Positions 24,309 through 33,305 are shown, numbered from the stretch's first letter. The stretch is DNA of 64,000 nucleotides from B25-G16 sp964549945 (GCA_964549945.1 CAZJXD010000001.1:109658-173657); one strand, 5' to 3'. Program-made: numbers and translations. The notes: generated by a model from the letters alone, not told the origin.

Positions 24309-26222
24309 GTCTGTTATCCTCCTTTCAGTTCCATGGTGCTCCTACATTGGAGTTGAACTGGCCGTTCTCTTGCCAGACCAGCACTGCCTTTCGCCAGTGC
24401 TCATCGTCTCGATTAGGATAATCCACCCTATAATGCCAGGGCACTAGGCGACTTTCAGTACGGATGAGAGCAGCCCGAGCATGAATCTCTCCCACGGTGA
24501 TAATATTTTGCACCTCCACAGCTCGCATTAGTTCATGAGGGTTATCTACCTGAAGCCGGGGAACGTATTTATCTTGTACATTAGCCAATTGCTGTAAAGC
24601 ATAAGTAAGCTTAGAGTCATGCTTCTCGAAGCCCACATACTCAGTCACCAGTCGGCGGACTGTATCCTCCAGATGCAGTGGCTTGAGACCCTTGACGCGG
24701 TTGAGTGGGGCCAATACCCGCTCCTTCTCTTGGAGCACCTGTTCACAGTCTACTACCGGCTCAGGTCTTTCCTGTGCCTCCTTGGCTGCATTCGGTCCCT
24801 CCACATAGCCCCATACCAGAGCACCTGTAGCTCCAGACATCATGGAGCCGCCAATGACATCACCAGCTGCGTACAGGCCAGGGAGTGAAGTCTCACCCGT
24901 CTCATTTATTACCACTCCGCCCATACTGCGAACGATGCCGTCCATCCAATTACGAGGTTCGGTAGGGACATTTTGCAAACTGCCGATTTTGTTGGCCAGA
25001 TGTAGCCCGTAGGGGAGCTCATTAGCTCCCACGAAACTCCAACATGCGTGGGCTTCCTCATCGGCAAAGGTAGCCATGTCAAGGCCCAACCTCTCTCTAG
25101 CTTGAAATAATATAGCTGCAAGCGTGAGGACAGGATCGGTGGGGTTTTCCTCAGCGAGATCTCCCAACTTGTCCAGGACTCTCTCACCTTTCTGGTTTCT
25201 GAGTTCATACCAAGGCATGACGAACATAGGCAGGCCCCTTGGCAAGCCTTTTGTGGCGGGATGGATATAGACAAATTCCATGTTGGCCAGTTTTGCACCA
25301 GCCCGGTAGGCTGCTGCTGTACCGTCTCCACAGTTCTGTGGGTCCTGATAGAGGATGAACAAATTGCTGGGGAAGGAGCCATAGGGGTGCCAGTACAAGC
25401 GATGGGCGCCGCCGCTAGCCAGAATGGTGGCCTTGGCTTTAACCACCACGAACTTACCGGTGCGGGTGTTAAGCCCCATGGCACCCACTACGGCACCATC
25501 CTGGATCAATAGGTTAGTCAACATAGTGCGTTGGATGGTTTGCACTCCCCGCCGGCGAACTTCGGCTGCAAGCTTAATCTTTAAATCGGCCCCCCGGTAG
25601 AAGATGAAATCATGCACGCCATGTAGCCGGCCCGATTGCATTTTGTAGGCACCATCTTCCTCCTTGACCTTGACCCCAATCTTCTCGATCTCGGCTACCA
25701 CCTTCAATGCGTTTCGGGTGACTACCAGGTTCAGCTTAGGATCCACTAGCCCTTCGGTGCCGACGCCCCGTCGTATAGCCAGCTCTTCCGGTGTTATACC
25801 ATTCAGCTTTGGATGAGCAATATTCGGGAAGTGGTCCATGCCAGTACCAGCGTCGCCGCTGCGGCGAATGGCTGCTTTTTCCATGATAGCCACCTCTACG
25901 CCGTATTCCCGGGCTTTGATGGCAGCCATGCAGCCGGATAGTCCACCACCGATGATAAGCACATCCTTACTGATAACTTCATCGGCTATGTCATTCAGCT
26001 TCATGATGACCTCCCTCGGGCTGCTTATCTATGAGCTCTGTGATGTTGGTGGCCACAGAGATGGCGTACTTGGCGTAAAACTTCTCCCAGTCGGGCACAG
26101 GTCGTCGGTAACGCCACAGGATGAAGCAGCTCTCGCTACAGAAGATATGGGGCTTTCCCCGCACCACCTTTTTGACCTCTCCGCCCCCAAATGCTCGCTT
26201 GCAGAATTCACACTTCTTGCTC
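24211..26222. repeat. 2012-bp direct repeat, copy 2
   Basis: This is the partner of 21161-23172. Its left edge cuts the ferredoxin gene; its right edge runs without a break into the start codon and ribosome site of the TRASH gene and the rest of the transport operon. The right side therefore looks ancestral here, and the left side looks ancestral in copy 1. Confidence 0.93.
24325..26004 (-). CDS. AprA/fumarate-reductase-like FAD flavoprotein, copy 2
   Basis: The protein is identical in all 559 residues to the copy at 21275: N-terminal FAD site (residues 15-31), AprA-like SGDAGTGMDHF loop and C-terminal GLYAAGDV motif. Its ATG overlaps the end of the TRASH protein gene by 14 bases, which indicates translational coupling. 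This copy is directly in line with the TRAP transporter operon, but its own ferredoxin is truncated, so it would have to share the intact ferredoxin made from copy 1. Confidence 0.87.
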   Translation of the reverse strand: MKLNDIADEVISKDVLIIGGGLSGCMAAIKAREYGVEVAIMEKAAIRRSGDAGTGMDHFPNIAHPKLNGITPEELAIRRGVGTEGLVDPKLNLVVTRNALKVVAEIEKIGVKVKEEDGAYKMQSGRLHGVHDFIFYRGADLKIKLAAEVRRRGVQTIQRTMLTNLLIQDGAVVGAMGLNTRTGKFVVVKAKATILASGGAHRLYWHPYGSFPSNLFILYQDPQNCGDGTAAAYRAGAKLANMEFVYIHPATKGLPRGLPMFVMPWYELRNQKGERVLDKLGDLAEENPTDPVLTLAAILFQARERLGLDMATFADEEAHACWSFVGANELPYGLHLANKIGSLQNVPTEPRNWMDGIVRSMGGVVINETGETSLPGLYAAGDVIGGSMMSGATGALVWGYVEGPNAAKEAQERPEPVVDCEQVLQEKERVLAPLNRVKGLKPLHLEDTVRRLVTEYVGFEKHDSKLTYALQQLANVQDKYVPRLQVDNPHELMRAVEVQNIITVGEIHARAALIRTESRLVPWHYRVDYPNRDDEHWRKAVLVWQENGQFNSNVGAPWN

Positions 26223-26224
26223 AT
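25991..26224 (-). CDS. TRASH-type zinc-binding small protein (intact copy)
   Basis: The 77-residue protein has C5-x2-C8 and C29-x3-C33 (SKKCEFCKRAF, HIFCSESCF), the treble-clef pattern of TRASH/FCS-like zinc fingers. A further ATG 15 bases upstream is possible, but the one at 26224 has GGGAGAGATT before it. The stop overlaps the flavoprotein start, so the two are probably made together. A role as metal or cluster delivery factor, or as a small subunit of the flavoprotein, is possible; neither is shown. Confidence 0.75.
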   Translation of the reverse strand: MSKKCEFCKRAFGGGEVKKVVRGKPHIFCSESCFILWRYRRPVPDWEKFYAKYAISVATNITELIDKQPEGGHHEAE

Positions 26225-26355
26225 AATCTCTCCCTCCACCGATTGATAACGAATAAATCAATCGCCTCTAACCGCCCCGTTCTTGTCCAAGTTCTAGATT
26301 CCCTCCTTAACTCTCTCGACTTTCAAGTAATAAAAGCAGCCTCATCATAAATCCA

Positions 26356-28305
26356 CTAATTGCTTGATTGCCTTACAACATAACGATTGGACTGAAAGCT
26401 TAGCCCTTCGAGGACTACTGCCATCACAATCGCCATACCCCCTGCAATCTTCATCATACCGATAGGGAAAAAAACCGCAAACCCGCCAACAAGAAACAAA
26501 AGTCTCCCCAGCCAATTTACCCTTTTTATTAAGTAGCCTTCTAAACCAATGCCTATGCTTATCGCACCTATAATTGAAAATGCTACTGCCAGTAATATCT
26601 CTAATAGCGACCCCTTAAGAAGTAAAGCAGGATTATATACAAAGGCGAAAGGTACAATGAAAACCAAGATACCCAGGCGCATGGCCTGAAATCCAGTTCC
26701 CATCATGGGACCACCAGCAATTATAGCCGCCATCCAGGCTCCTTCACAAACCGGTGGAGTAATAACGTGTGTTATTGCAAAGTAGAAGATGAACAAGTGA
26801 GCAGCCATCATAGGGATTCCGGCCTTTGTCAAAGCGGGAGCTACAAGAATAGCCATCATTAGGTAGGCGACCATACTGGGTAATCCCATTCCGAATATGT
26901 AACAAGCTGCCCCTGTTAATACGAGTAGAAAGAAAATGTTGCCATGGCTCAACTTAAGAAGCATGCTGCTAAGAGTCAGTGGCAGGCCCGTAACCTCTAC
27001 GCATCCAATTAGAATACCGATAGCAGCGGCAATAGGGAAAATCCTAGTTAGCAGCCTTATTGTCTGGTAAAAAACCTCCCCTATAGTCTTCAGATTCCAT
27101 CGGCTTTCTTTCCTAAAGATGGCGACTAATAACAAAGCCCCTATTGCGTATAGACAACAAGTTATCGGCGAGTACCTCAGTACTGCTAGAAAATATATTA
27201 ATACTGCCATCGGCACCAGGAAATGCCAGCCCGACTTCAATACTTTTACCATAGATGGTAGTTCTTCGCGGGATAGACCTATCATTCCTCTTTTTTTCGC
27301 CTGCAAATGTGCCTGCACGAATAAAGCGATATAATATAGCATTCCAGGCAAAAATGCAGCTATGGCTATATCAATATAAGGAACTTGCATAAAGTCAGCC
27401 ATAATGAAAGCGGTTGTCCCCATAATAGGTGGCATTAGCATGCCACCGGTGGAAGCCGCAGTCTCAATAGCACCAGCATATACAGGTTCGTAACCTATTC
27501 TCTTCATCAATGGAATAGTAATTACACCTGTGGTGACTATGTTTGACGTGGGAGAGCCTGAAATCATCCCAAAAAGGCCGCTACCGATTACTGCTACCTT
27601 GGCCGGTCCCCCTGCGAAGCGGCCAGCTAAGGCGAGCGATGAGTCCAGAAAGAATGTGCCTGCTCCTAAGACACTGATAAACATGCCAAACGTAAGAAAA
27701 ATAAACGCATATGTTGCTATTACTTTCATGATTAGGCTAAACATGCCCGTGGGGAATAACCAAGAATGGGCGACTATCTCTGACCAGCTGCTACGAGGCC
27801 CCCAGAAGATTCCCGGAAATAAATCAGTGTATAGGCAATAAAATATGGCTATCAATACTATAATAATAACAGGCCAGCCCATTGTACGCCGTGTCGCCTC
27901 CAAGACGGCAATTATTGTCATTGTTCCCAATACTAACTCAAGCAATGTAGGACCGAAGCTGGTGAGAATTATCTCCGTCGCATTTATCGAAATATAGATA
28001 GTACCTACCAGGCTTACCCCGATAAATATGAAATCGTGCCACTGTAACCTATTGTCCTTTGTCCACTTTTTTCTTGCCGGGAAAAATAAGAAAGAGAAAA
28101 TGAGCATCATGCCCAGAACAATTGGCAGATGCTCCTCCTCATTTATAAATATCCATTTAGTCTCTAGAAATCCAAGAAGATACAATAGATTGTATAAGCA
28201 AAATAAAATGGCCCCTATTCTAACTACTTTACCAAATGTCCCCTTAAATTCCCTCAGCTGGCTTTCGTCCTCAGTCTTTATCGAACTTATATCAGTGTCT
28301 TTCAT
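26356..28305 (-). CDS. TRAP transporter fused permease, TAXI type (DctQ-DctM fusion)
   Basis: The 649-residue membrane protein has about 18 hydrophobic segments. The first ones correspond to the small DctQ-like subunit, and the rest to the DctM-type subunit, with GLFGMISGSPTSNIV and the repeated-half motif FGMGLPSMVAYLM. It imports an organic acid using an ion gradient, taking the substrate from the TAXI binding protein encoded 31 bases upstream. The fused form is the usual partner of TAXI proteins. The flavoprotein operon follows downstream on the same strand. Confidence 0.94.
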   Translation of the reverse strand: MKDTDISSIKTEDESQLREFKGTFGKVVRIGAILFCLYNLLYLLGFLETKWIFINEEEHLPIVLGMMLIFSFLFFPARKKWTKDNRLQWHDFIFIGVSLVGTIYISINATEIILTSFGPTLLELVLGTMTIIAVLEATRRTMGWPVIIIVLIAIFYCLYTDLFPGIFWGPRSSWSEIVAHSWLFPTGMFSLIMKVIATYAFIFLTFGMFISVLGAGTFFLDSSLALAGRFAGGPAKVAVIGSGLFGMISGSPTSNIVTTGVITIPLMKRIGYEPVYAGAIETAASTGGMLMPPIMGTTAFIMADFMQVPYIDIAIAAFLPGMLYYIALFVQAHLQAKKRGMIGLSREELPSMVKVLKSGWHFLVPMAVLIYFLAVLRYSPITCCLYAIGALLLVAIFRKESRWNLKTIGEVFYQTIRLLTRIFPIAAAIGILIGCVEVTGLPLTLSSMLLKLSHGNIFFLLVLTGAACYIFGMGLPSMVAYLMMAILVAPALTKAGIPMMAAHLFIFYFAITHVITPPVCEGAWMAAIIAGGPMMGTGFQAMRLGILVFIVPFAFVYNPALLLKGSLLEILLAVAFSIIGAISIGIGLEGYLIKRVNWLGRLLFLVGGFAVFFPIGMMKIAGGMAIVMAVVLEGLSFQSNRYVVRQSSN

Positions 28306-28336
28306 AACTCTTTAGCATCATATGTTTGACTAAACT

Positions 28337-29356
28337 TTATCGCTTCTCCTTAGCCAAGAGTGTCCGTTGAAGATCATCCAATTCTTTCGTCCAAATACCC
28401 TTTTCCTTGTAATATTTGATAGCCCCAGCATGGTATGCGACCACCGAGGGGAATTTAAGTGCTCTCTTCAGATTGAACTCACCACATGTGCGGTGAATTT
28501 CAGCAAGTTCTTGTGCGTGGTCATATACTGCTTTAGTTATGGCATAGGCTAAGTCTTCGCTAGTATAAGGATTGGTAAATAGATAAACGGTTGTGGCAGC
28601 AACGGGGACATCTTCGGGTATGCCATATAGACCCTTCGGTGCTATGTCTGAAACAAGATTGATAAGTGGCTCTCGCTCATTCATATAGTCTACAACTTCT
28701 GGCGGAACTGGGATAACAACAATGCCCTTAGCCGCCTTCAGTTTCTCGCAATGACCTCCAATCGATCCACCGTAGGCATCTATCTTACCTTCTATCATAC
28801 GGTCAGCTGTTGCCGAGAGGCCTCCCCGCTCAAAAGCCACCACCTTGTCTGTTATGCCGTAATAGTCCAACATAAGTCTGTTTTTCAAAGTAGAGCTTTG
28901 TGATACCCCGGAAATATAAGCTACTTTCTTTCCCACTAAGTCCTTTATCGTCTTTATGCCAGTCTCTGGAGTAGTAAAAAAGCAGGCATACCCGCTATTG
29001 CCTGCGCCTAGTACACGCAGCGGTCTCGGTCCCTTCTCTTTAAGCTTCTCAACCCCATGAGTACAACTATAAATCCAGTATAGATTGTCTAGGGCTAAAT
29101 CTAACTTTCCTTCGGCTACACCGTCGAGAATTGGTAAAGCCCCGGGCATGGCTCTTAAAATTGCCTTGTTATCTAAGTGCCTATCGATAACAACTGTAAG
29201 TCCGGCTGCAGTTGCATACAAAGGACCGCCCATCGTTTCGACACCAAAAAAGATCACCTTTTCTTTTTTTGCCGGTGCACCAGCTACGGGCATTACGCCG
29301 ACTGCTAGTACCAACACGGCAAGTAGTGCTGCAATTAGCTTCAATAATTTACTCAT
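28337..29356 (-). CDS. TAXI family TRAP solute-binding protein
   Basis: The protein begins with a signal peptide (KLLKLIAALLAVLVLAVGVM, then AGA). It continues with the TAXI-like layout: two binding lobes with TAAGLTVVIDRH, AEGKLDLALDNLYW, DLVGKKVAYISG and the GGLSATADRMIEGKIDAY hinge. It would capture a small organic acid outside the cell membrane for the fused permease. The ligand cannot be told from sequence; known TAXI proteins bind dicarboxylates or amino acids such as glutamate. A TAAGGAGGTTATT ribosome site precedes its ATG. Confidence 0.93.
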   Translation of the reverse strand: MSKLLKLIAALLAVLVLAVGVMPVAGAPAKKEKVIFFGVETMGGPLYATAAGLTVVIDRHLDNKAILRAMPGALPILDGVAEGKLDLALDNLYWIYSCTHGVEKLKEKGPRPLRVLGAGNSGYACFFTTPETGIKTIKDLVGKKVAYISGVSQSSTLKNRLMLDYYGITDKVVAFERGGLSATADRMIEGKIDAYGGSIGGHCEKLKAAKGIVVIPVPPEVVDYMNEREPLINLVSDIAPKGLYGIPEDVPVAATTVYLFTNPYTSEDLAYAITKAVYDHAQELAEIHRTCGEFNLKRALKFPSVVAYHAGAIKYYKEKGIWTKELDDLQRTLLAKEKR

Positions 29357-29424
29357 AATAACCTCCTTAGATTAAAGATTTATAATTGACCTTCAAATTT
29401 AAAGGCCAGCATTTATTTTTACTA

Positions 29425-29817
29425 CTATTTAATACGTAAGGTAGCGCTAGAGAGGATGTTATAATCGTTATCGGCAACACTAATAGAGTACATCCCAGGG
29501 CTGAATTTCATAAGGATCAGCGAGGTTGAGAATTCTCCATGGTCACTGACCTCTGGAATTGGGTTGCAAGAAAGTGTCTCATCAATAGCCAATCCGTTTT
29601 GTGTAACAACCATTATCTTTATTTCTTTGCCTATAGATAGACCAGAGCATGTTATGATGGTCTTTGCTTCTCTTCCTGCTATCACTTCCGCTGGGGAAAG
29701 TGTCAATATTGGGGATACTGTTGATTTTTCTGGTTGCACTGCGCACCCCACTATCGCAAGAATTGAGATAAGCAACAGAGAAATCAAAGAAATAACAATT
29801 ACAATACAATTCTTCAT
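29425..29817 (-). CDS. Small lipoprotein of unknown function
   Basis: The start at 29817 is preferred because GGAGGG lies 5 bases before it. The N-terminus is a lipoprotein signal (charged start, long hydrophobic stretch, lipobox IVGC). The rest, about 105 residues, is all-beta in character (LTLSPAEVIAGREAKTIITC, MKFSPGMYSISVADND) and resembles a single immunoglobulin-like fold. It is the first gene after the 29938 promoter and precedes the TAXI binding protein, so it may help to anchor or present the transporter's binding protein. Confidence 0.75.
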   Translation of the reverse strand: MKNCIVIVISLISLLLISILAIVGCAVQPEKSTVSPILTLSPAEVIAGREAKTIITCSGLSIGKEIKIMVVTQNGLAIDETLSCNPIPEVSDHGEFSTSLILMKFSPGMYSISVADNDYNILSSATLRIK

Positions 29818-29937
29818 AATGCCCTCCAATAATTTTTATTAGTAAAGACTATCAAATAATGGGAAATTAAAAATTGGGTTAAAAATGGTACGAAATGAGA
29901 ATTTGTTAATAGTTGAAGTTTAGAATGGAGATAATCT

Positions 29938-29972
29938 GTATACTGTATACCGTACTCATTTATTGTTGTCAA
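29938..29972 (-). promoter_or_regulatory. Promoter and GTATAC-T-GTATAC operator of the TAXI operon
   Basis: Reading leftward, TTGACA (29972-29967) and TATACA (29949-29944) are separated by exactly 17 bases, a consensus-like sigma70 promoter. The -10 box is part of the palindrome GTATACTGTATAC (29938-29950), the exact reverse complement of the 13-mer at 8740-8752. The placement of the palindrome over the -10 box is the same in both promoters, pointing to repression by a shared regulator. Confidence 0.78.
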
Positions 29973-30277
29973 TAAAAAATTGATTCAAAAAATTAAGATC
30001 TATTAAGCGTAGTTTAATTCATAAATGAAAATTTGTTATTGTTATGTTGACATATAATGTCCAGTGAGTTTACACTAACACCTCATAAAATCCTCAGATG
30101 ACGGTAGTGCCGTTACCTTCGAAAACACATAGGTCCGAACGAGCACAGCATGCCCGCCATGCACACACACCGACAAGACACGCATCCCCAGTTATACTGA
30201 AGAGAAAGGAGGTGAAAGCCTAATAGCCAAAGGCTCAGCATTCATTTACCCCTAACCAAAGACGAGGAGGTAGAGAG
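29973..30277 (+). promoter_or_regulatory. Upstream region of the dctPQM operon
   Basis: A TTGACA lies at 30047-30052 with a weak TACACT 18 bases on, and a TATAAT at 30053-30058 lacks a good -35 partner; either could serve the rightward operon. From 30100 to 30270 there is no gene. An AAAGGAGGTGAAAGCC followed by two stops at about 30208-30224, with a small AGCCT/AGGCT hairpin, may be a decayed or leader ribosome site. The real ribosome site of dctP is GAGGAGGT at 30265. Confidence 0.35.
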
Positions 30278-31300
30278 ATGAAAAAGCAAGGCATTTCAAA
30301 AGTAATAGGGCTTGTAATGACATTGTTCATTTTGAGCCTTTTTCCCGTTCCATCTGCCGCGGCGCCCATAACGCTTAGCTACGCGAACTTTCCCCCTGCA
30401 CCTACTTTTCCCTGTGTGCAAATGGAGCGGTGGAAAGAGGAGGTAGTGAAGAGGACCGGCGGCAAGGTCGCGATAAACACCTATCCCGGCAGCACCCTTC
30501 TCGACGCGAAGAACATGATGGATGGCGTAATTGCAGGAACGGCTGATATCGGGTGCCTGTGCATGGCCTATCAACCAGGCAGGTTTATCGTGACAAACGC
30601 TACTGCCTTACCCCTTGGCTTCCCCAACGCCACGGTAGCCAGCCTCACCCTCTGGGATATCTACCGGAAACACAATCCCGATGAATTCGCAAAGGTAAAG
30701 GTCCTCACCATGTTCACCTGTGCGCCCGCAAATATCTATGCAAAGAAACCGGTAAAGAACCTTGAAGACCTCAAGGGACTGGAGCTCAGGGCTTCCGGAG
30801 GAGTTGCTCAGGTATTGGAGGCATTGGGAGCCGCTCCTGTGGGAATGCCCCAGTCGGAATGTCCCGAGGCCCTACAAAAAGGGGTGGTCAAGGGAGCGGT
30901 GTCGTCGCTTGAAACCCTTATGGATTTCAAGTACGCGGAGATGTGCAGGTATGTGACGATCTTTAACGGTCCGGTGTATCCCTTTGCCGTGGTCATGAAT
31001 ATGGACAAGTGGAACTCATTGCCAAAGGATGTGCAAGATGTGATGGATGGGTTGGGGACGGAGCAGGCCTGGTGGACTGGTAACTACATGGACAAGCATG
31101 TGGATGAGTCCGTCGAGTGGTCGAAGAAGAACTATAACATCGAGATCACCGACCTGACCACGAGGGAGATGATAAGGTGGAATAGGTTGATGAAGCCCCT
31201 GATCGATAAATGGATTACCGATGCCGAGGCCAAGGGATTACCGGCCAGGACCATAATAAAAGACATCAGGATAGCGAGGGACTATCATTCCCGATTCTAA
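30278..31300 (+). CDS. dctP: TRAP transporter solute-binding protein, DctP family
   Basis: The protein has a Sec signal peptide (GLVMTLFILSLFPVPSAAA) followed by the DctP family fold: LSYANFPPAP, GGKVAINTYPGSTL, AGTADIG, and the ligand-contact region LEDLKGLELRASGG. The conserved Arg that binds the substrate carboxylate is in the LRASG stretch. It binds an organic acid in the periplasm for DctQM, encoded next. The operon goes on to an aryl-CoA-ligase-like enzyme and a molybdenum hydroxylase, so an aromatic or other cyclic acid is a reasonable guess for the ligand. Confidence 0.94.
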   Translation: MKKQGISKVIGLVMTLFILSLFPVPSAAAPITLSYANFPPAPTFPCVQMERWKEEVVKRTGGKVAINTYPGSTLLDAKNMMDGVIAGTADIGCLCMAYQPGRFIVTNATALPLGFPNATVASLTLWDIYRKHNPDEFAKVKVLTMFTCAPANIYAKKPVKNLEDLKGLELRASGGVAQVLEALGAAPVGMPQSECPEALQKGVVKGAVSSLETLMDFKYAEMCRYVTIFNGPVYPFAVVMNMDKWNSLPKDVQDVMDGLGTEQAWWTGNYMDKHVDESVEWSKKNYNIEITDLTTREMIRWNRLMKPLIDKWITDAEAKGLPARTIIKDIRIARDYHSRF

Positions 31301-31308
31301 GAGGGCGA

Positions 31309-31353
31309 GGGAATAACGGATTTTGGGTGGTATCCCAAAGTCCGTTTATTCCC
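31309..31353 (+). promoter_or_regulatory. Long stem-loop between dctP and dctQ
   Basis: GGGAATAACGGATTTTGGG (31309-31327) pairs with CCCAAAGTCCGTTTATTCCC (31334-31353) with one bulge and one non-Watson-Crick position, leaving a loop of 6 bases. There is no T tract, so it is not a full terminator. Such structures behind binding-protein genes often protect the upstream mRNA and lower expression of the permease genes; this role is inferred. Confidence 0.65.
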
Positions 31354-31381
31354 TTAAAGCCAAGGAGGTTTGACGGCGAAT

Positions 31382-31870
31382 ATGGAGTTCCTGGATAAAG
31401 CGAGCAGAATACTAAATCAGGTGTTTGTCTGGATAGCCGGTGTATTTTTGGTGGGAATGATCCTGCTCGCCTGCTCGAATATCTTTTTGAGGATTGTGTG
31501 GCTCCCGGTAAAGGGCACCTTTGAGCTTATGGGGTTTTTCGGCGCAATTGTCACCGCCTTTGCCCTTGGCTACACACAGATCAAGAGGGGCCATATAGGA
31601 ATAGATATAGTGGTGACTCAATTCTCGGCAACAGCCCAGAGAATCCTCAGCGGCATCAATTACCTCATCTGCACGGTATTCTTTTCTATTGCGGGCTGGC
31701 AGATAGCTAAGTGGGCCACAACCCTCTGGAAAACAGGAGAAGTCACCGAAACGCTGAGGATTATTTTCTACCCTTTCACCTATGGCGTTGCCCTGGGTTG
31801 TTTCGTTCTTGCCCTCGTATTGTTAGTTGACCTTTTAAGAGTGCTCATTGAAGGCGAAGGAGCCTCATAG
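31382..31870 (+). CDS. dctQ: TRAP transporter small permease subunit
   Basis: The protein of about 162 residues has four hydrophobic segments and the DctQ-like feature GYTQIKRGHIGIDIV after the second segment. The ATG at 31382 (MEFLDKASR) is preferred over a TTG at 31370 because the latter lies directly on the AAGGAGG ribosome site. Its stop is followed at once by the ATG of dctM, so the two membrane subunits are translationally coupled. Confidence 0.9.
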   Translation: MEFLDKASRILNQVFVWIAGVFLVGMILLACSNIFLRIVWLPVKGTFELMGFFGAIVTAFALGYTQIKRGHIGIDIVVTQFSATAQRILSGINYLICTVFFSIAGWQIAKWATTLWKTGEVTETLRIIFYPFTYGVALGCFVLALVLLVDLLRVLIEGEGAS

Positions 31871-33175
31871 ATGAACTTGGTGGCTGTTGGAGTGCTTGGA
31901 ATCCTCGTACTGCTCCTTGTTCTATTCTTTCTGGGGATGCCAGTTGGCTTTGCAATGGCAGTAGTGGGTTTCTGCGGGTTTTGCTACGTAGTTTCCTTCA
32001 AGGCAGCCCTCAACATGATAGGCGCTGACATTTGGGTTACATTCTCTAAATACGGTTTAACGGTAATACCCCTTTTCGTCTTAATGGGTTATGTGGCATT
32101 CAAAGCGGGGATAGCTGAAAGATTATATGACGCCGCGTACAAGTGGCTAGGTCATTGGCCCGGGGGTTTGGCAATAGCCACAATAGGGGCCGACGAGCTT
32201 TTTGCTGCGATCTGCGGTTCCAATACGGCTACCGCGGCCACGATGGGCACAGTAGCCTTGCCACAGATGAAAAGGTATCATTATGACACGAGGCTAAGCA
32301 GCGGCACTGTTGTTACCGGCGGCACCTTGGGTACGGTAATGCCTCCCAGCGTGGTCATCATTGTCATCGGTTTGCAAACGGAACAATCGATAGCCAAGCT
32401 CTTCCTCGGCGGCATTTTACCTGCAATCCTTTTGGGAATTTTGTTCGTTCTTACCATCCTCACTCTTTGCAAGCTCTATCCGAGCTTCGGTCCGCCTGGG
32501 CCGAAGACGAGTTTCGGAGAGAAGATCAAGTCCCTGCCAGGGGTTATTGAAGCGATAGCCATATTTGTCCTGGTAATCGGAGGTTTGTTTGTTGGGTTAT
32601 TTACCCCTACCGAAGCGGGGGCGGTCGGTGTGTTGTGCACGTTTATTGTGGCCGTTGCAACTCGTAGGCTCACATGGGATGGCCTTATCAGCTCAATTGT
32701 GGAGACGCTGAAGATATCGTGCATGGTATTTGTCCTTGTAACGGGAGCAATAATTTTTGGTCGCTTTCTGGCGGTAACGAGAATCCCCTTTATCGTGGCG
32801 GATTTTGCCGCTTCGCTTCCGGTATCGCCCTTCGTTATTCTCGCATTCGTGTTGCTGATCTATTTGATAGGGGGCTGTGTCATGGATGCCCTGGGATTTC
32901 TGGTGCTCACCGTCCCTATCTTCTTTCCCCTGGGAATGGCCCTTGGTTTCGATCCAGTATGGTACTCCATAATCTTGACGATGGTGACGACATTGGGGGC
33001 AATTACACCCCCTGTAGGCGTCAATATATATGTGGTGAAGGCGTTGGCTCCGGAAATAAGCATTGGTACTATTTTCAAGAGCGTGAGCCTTTTTTTGCTG
33101 GCGTGCATTATATCTATAATTATTTTAATAATTTTCCCTCAAATCGTTTTATTTATACCGGATATGCTTCACTAG
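31871..33175 (+). CDS. dctM: TRAP transporter large permease subunit
   Basis: The 434-residue protein has about 12 membrane segments and the DctM-type motifs CGSNTATAATMGTVALP, GGTLGTVMPPSVV and FTPTEAGAVG. It forms the ion-coupled channel of the transporter. The start overlaps no gene but follows the dctQ stop without a spacer; GAAGGAG lies inside the dctQ end. The next gene of the operon is a CoA ligase. Confidence 0.95.
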   Translation: MNLVAVGVLGILVLLLVLFFLGMPVGFAMAVVGFCGFCYVVSFKAALNMIGADIWVTFSKYGLTVIPLFVLMGYVAFKAGIAERLYDAAYKWLGHWPGGLAIATIGADELFAAICGSNTATAATMGTVALPQMKRYHYDTRLSSGTVVTGGTLGTVMPPSVVIIVIGLQTEQSIAKLFLGGILPAILLGILFVLTILTLCKLYPSFGPPGPKTSFGEKIKSLPGVIEAIAIFVLVIGGLFVGLFTPTEAGAVGVLCTFIVAVATRRLTWDGLISSIVETLKISCMVFVLVTGAIIFGRFLAVTRIPFIVADFAASLPVSPFVILAFVLLIYLIGGCVMDALGFLVLTVPIFFPLGMALGFDPVWYSIILTMVTTLGAITPPVGVNIYVVKALAPEISIGTIFKSVSLFLLACIISIIILIIFPQIVLFIPDMLH

Positions 33176-33305
33176 GCAAAGATATTTGAAATTCGAAACT
33201 GGAAACTTGAGAGAGGGGGAACCCAAAGGTGCTTTTTTCAGATTCGAGTTTCTTTCAACGACTGCCTTCGCAAACCAGTCAAATAAAAAAGGAGTGAAAG
33301 GTACT

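Noticed and set aside
21275..26004. Adenylylsulfate reductase (aprBA) for sulfate reduction
   Set aside because: The flavoprotein is shorter than AprA, the ferredoxin is much smaller than AprB, and no sat or qmo genes adjoin. Only AprA-like is claimed.
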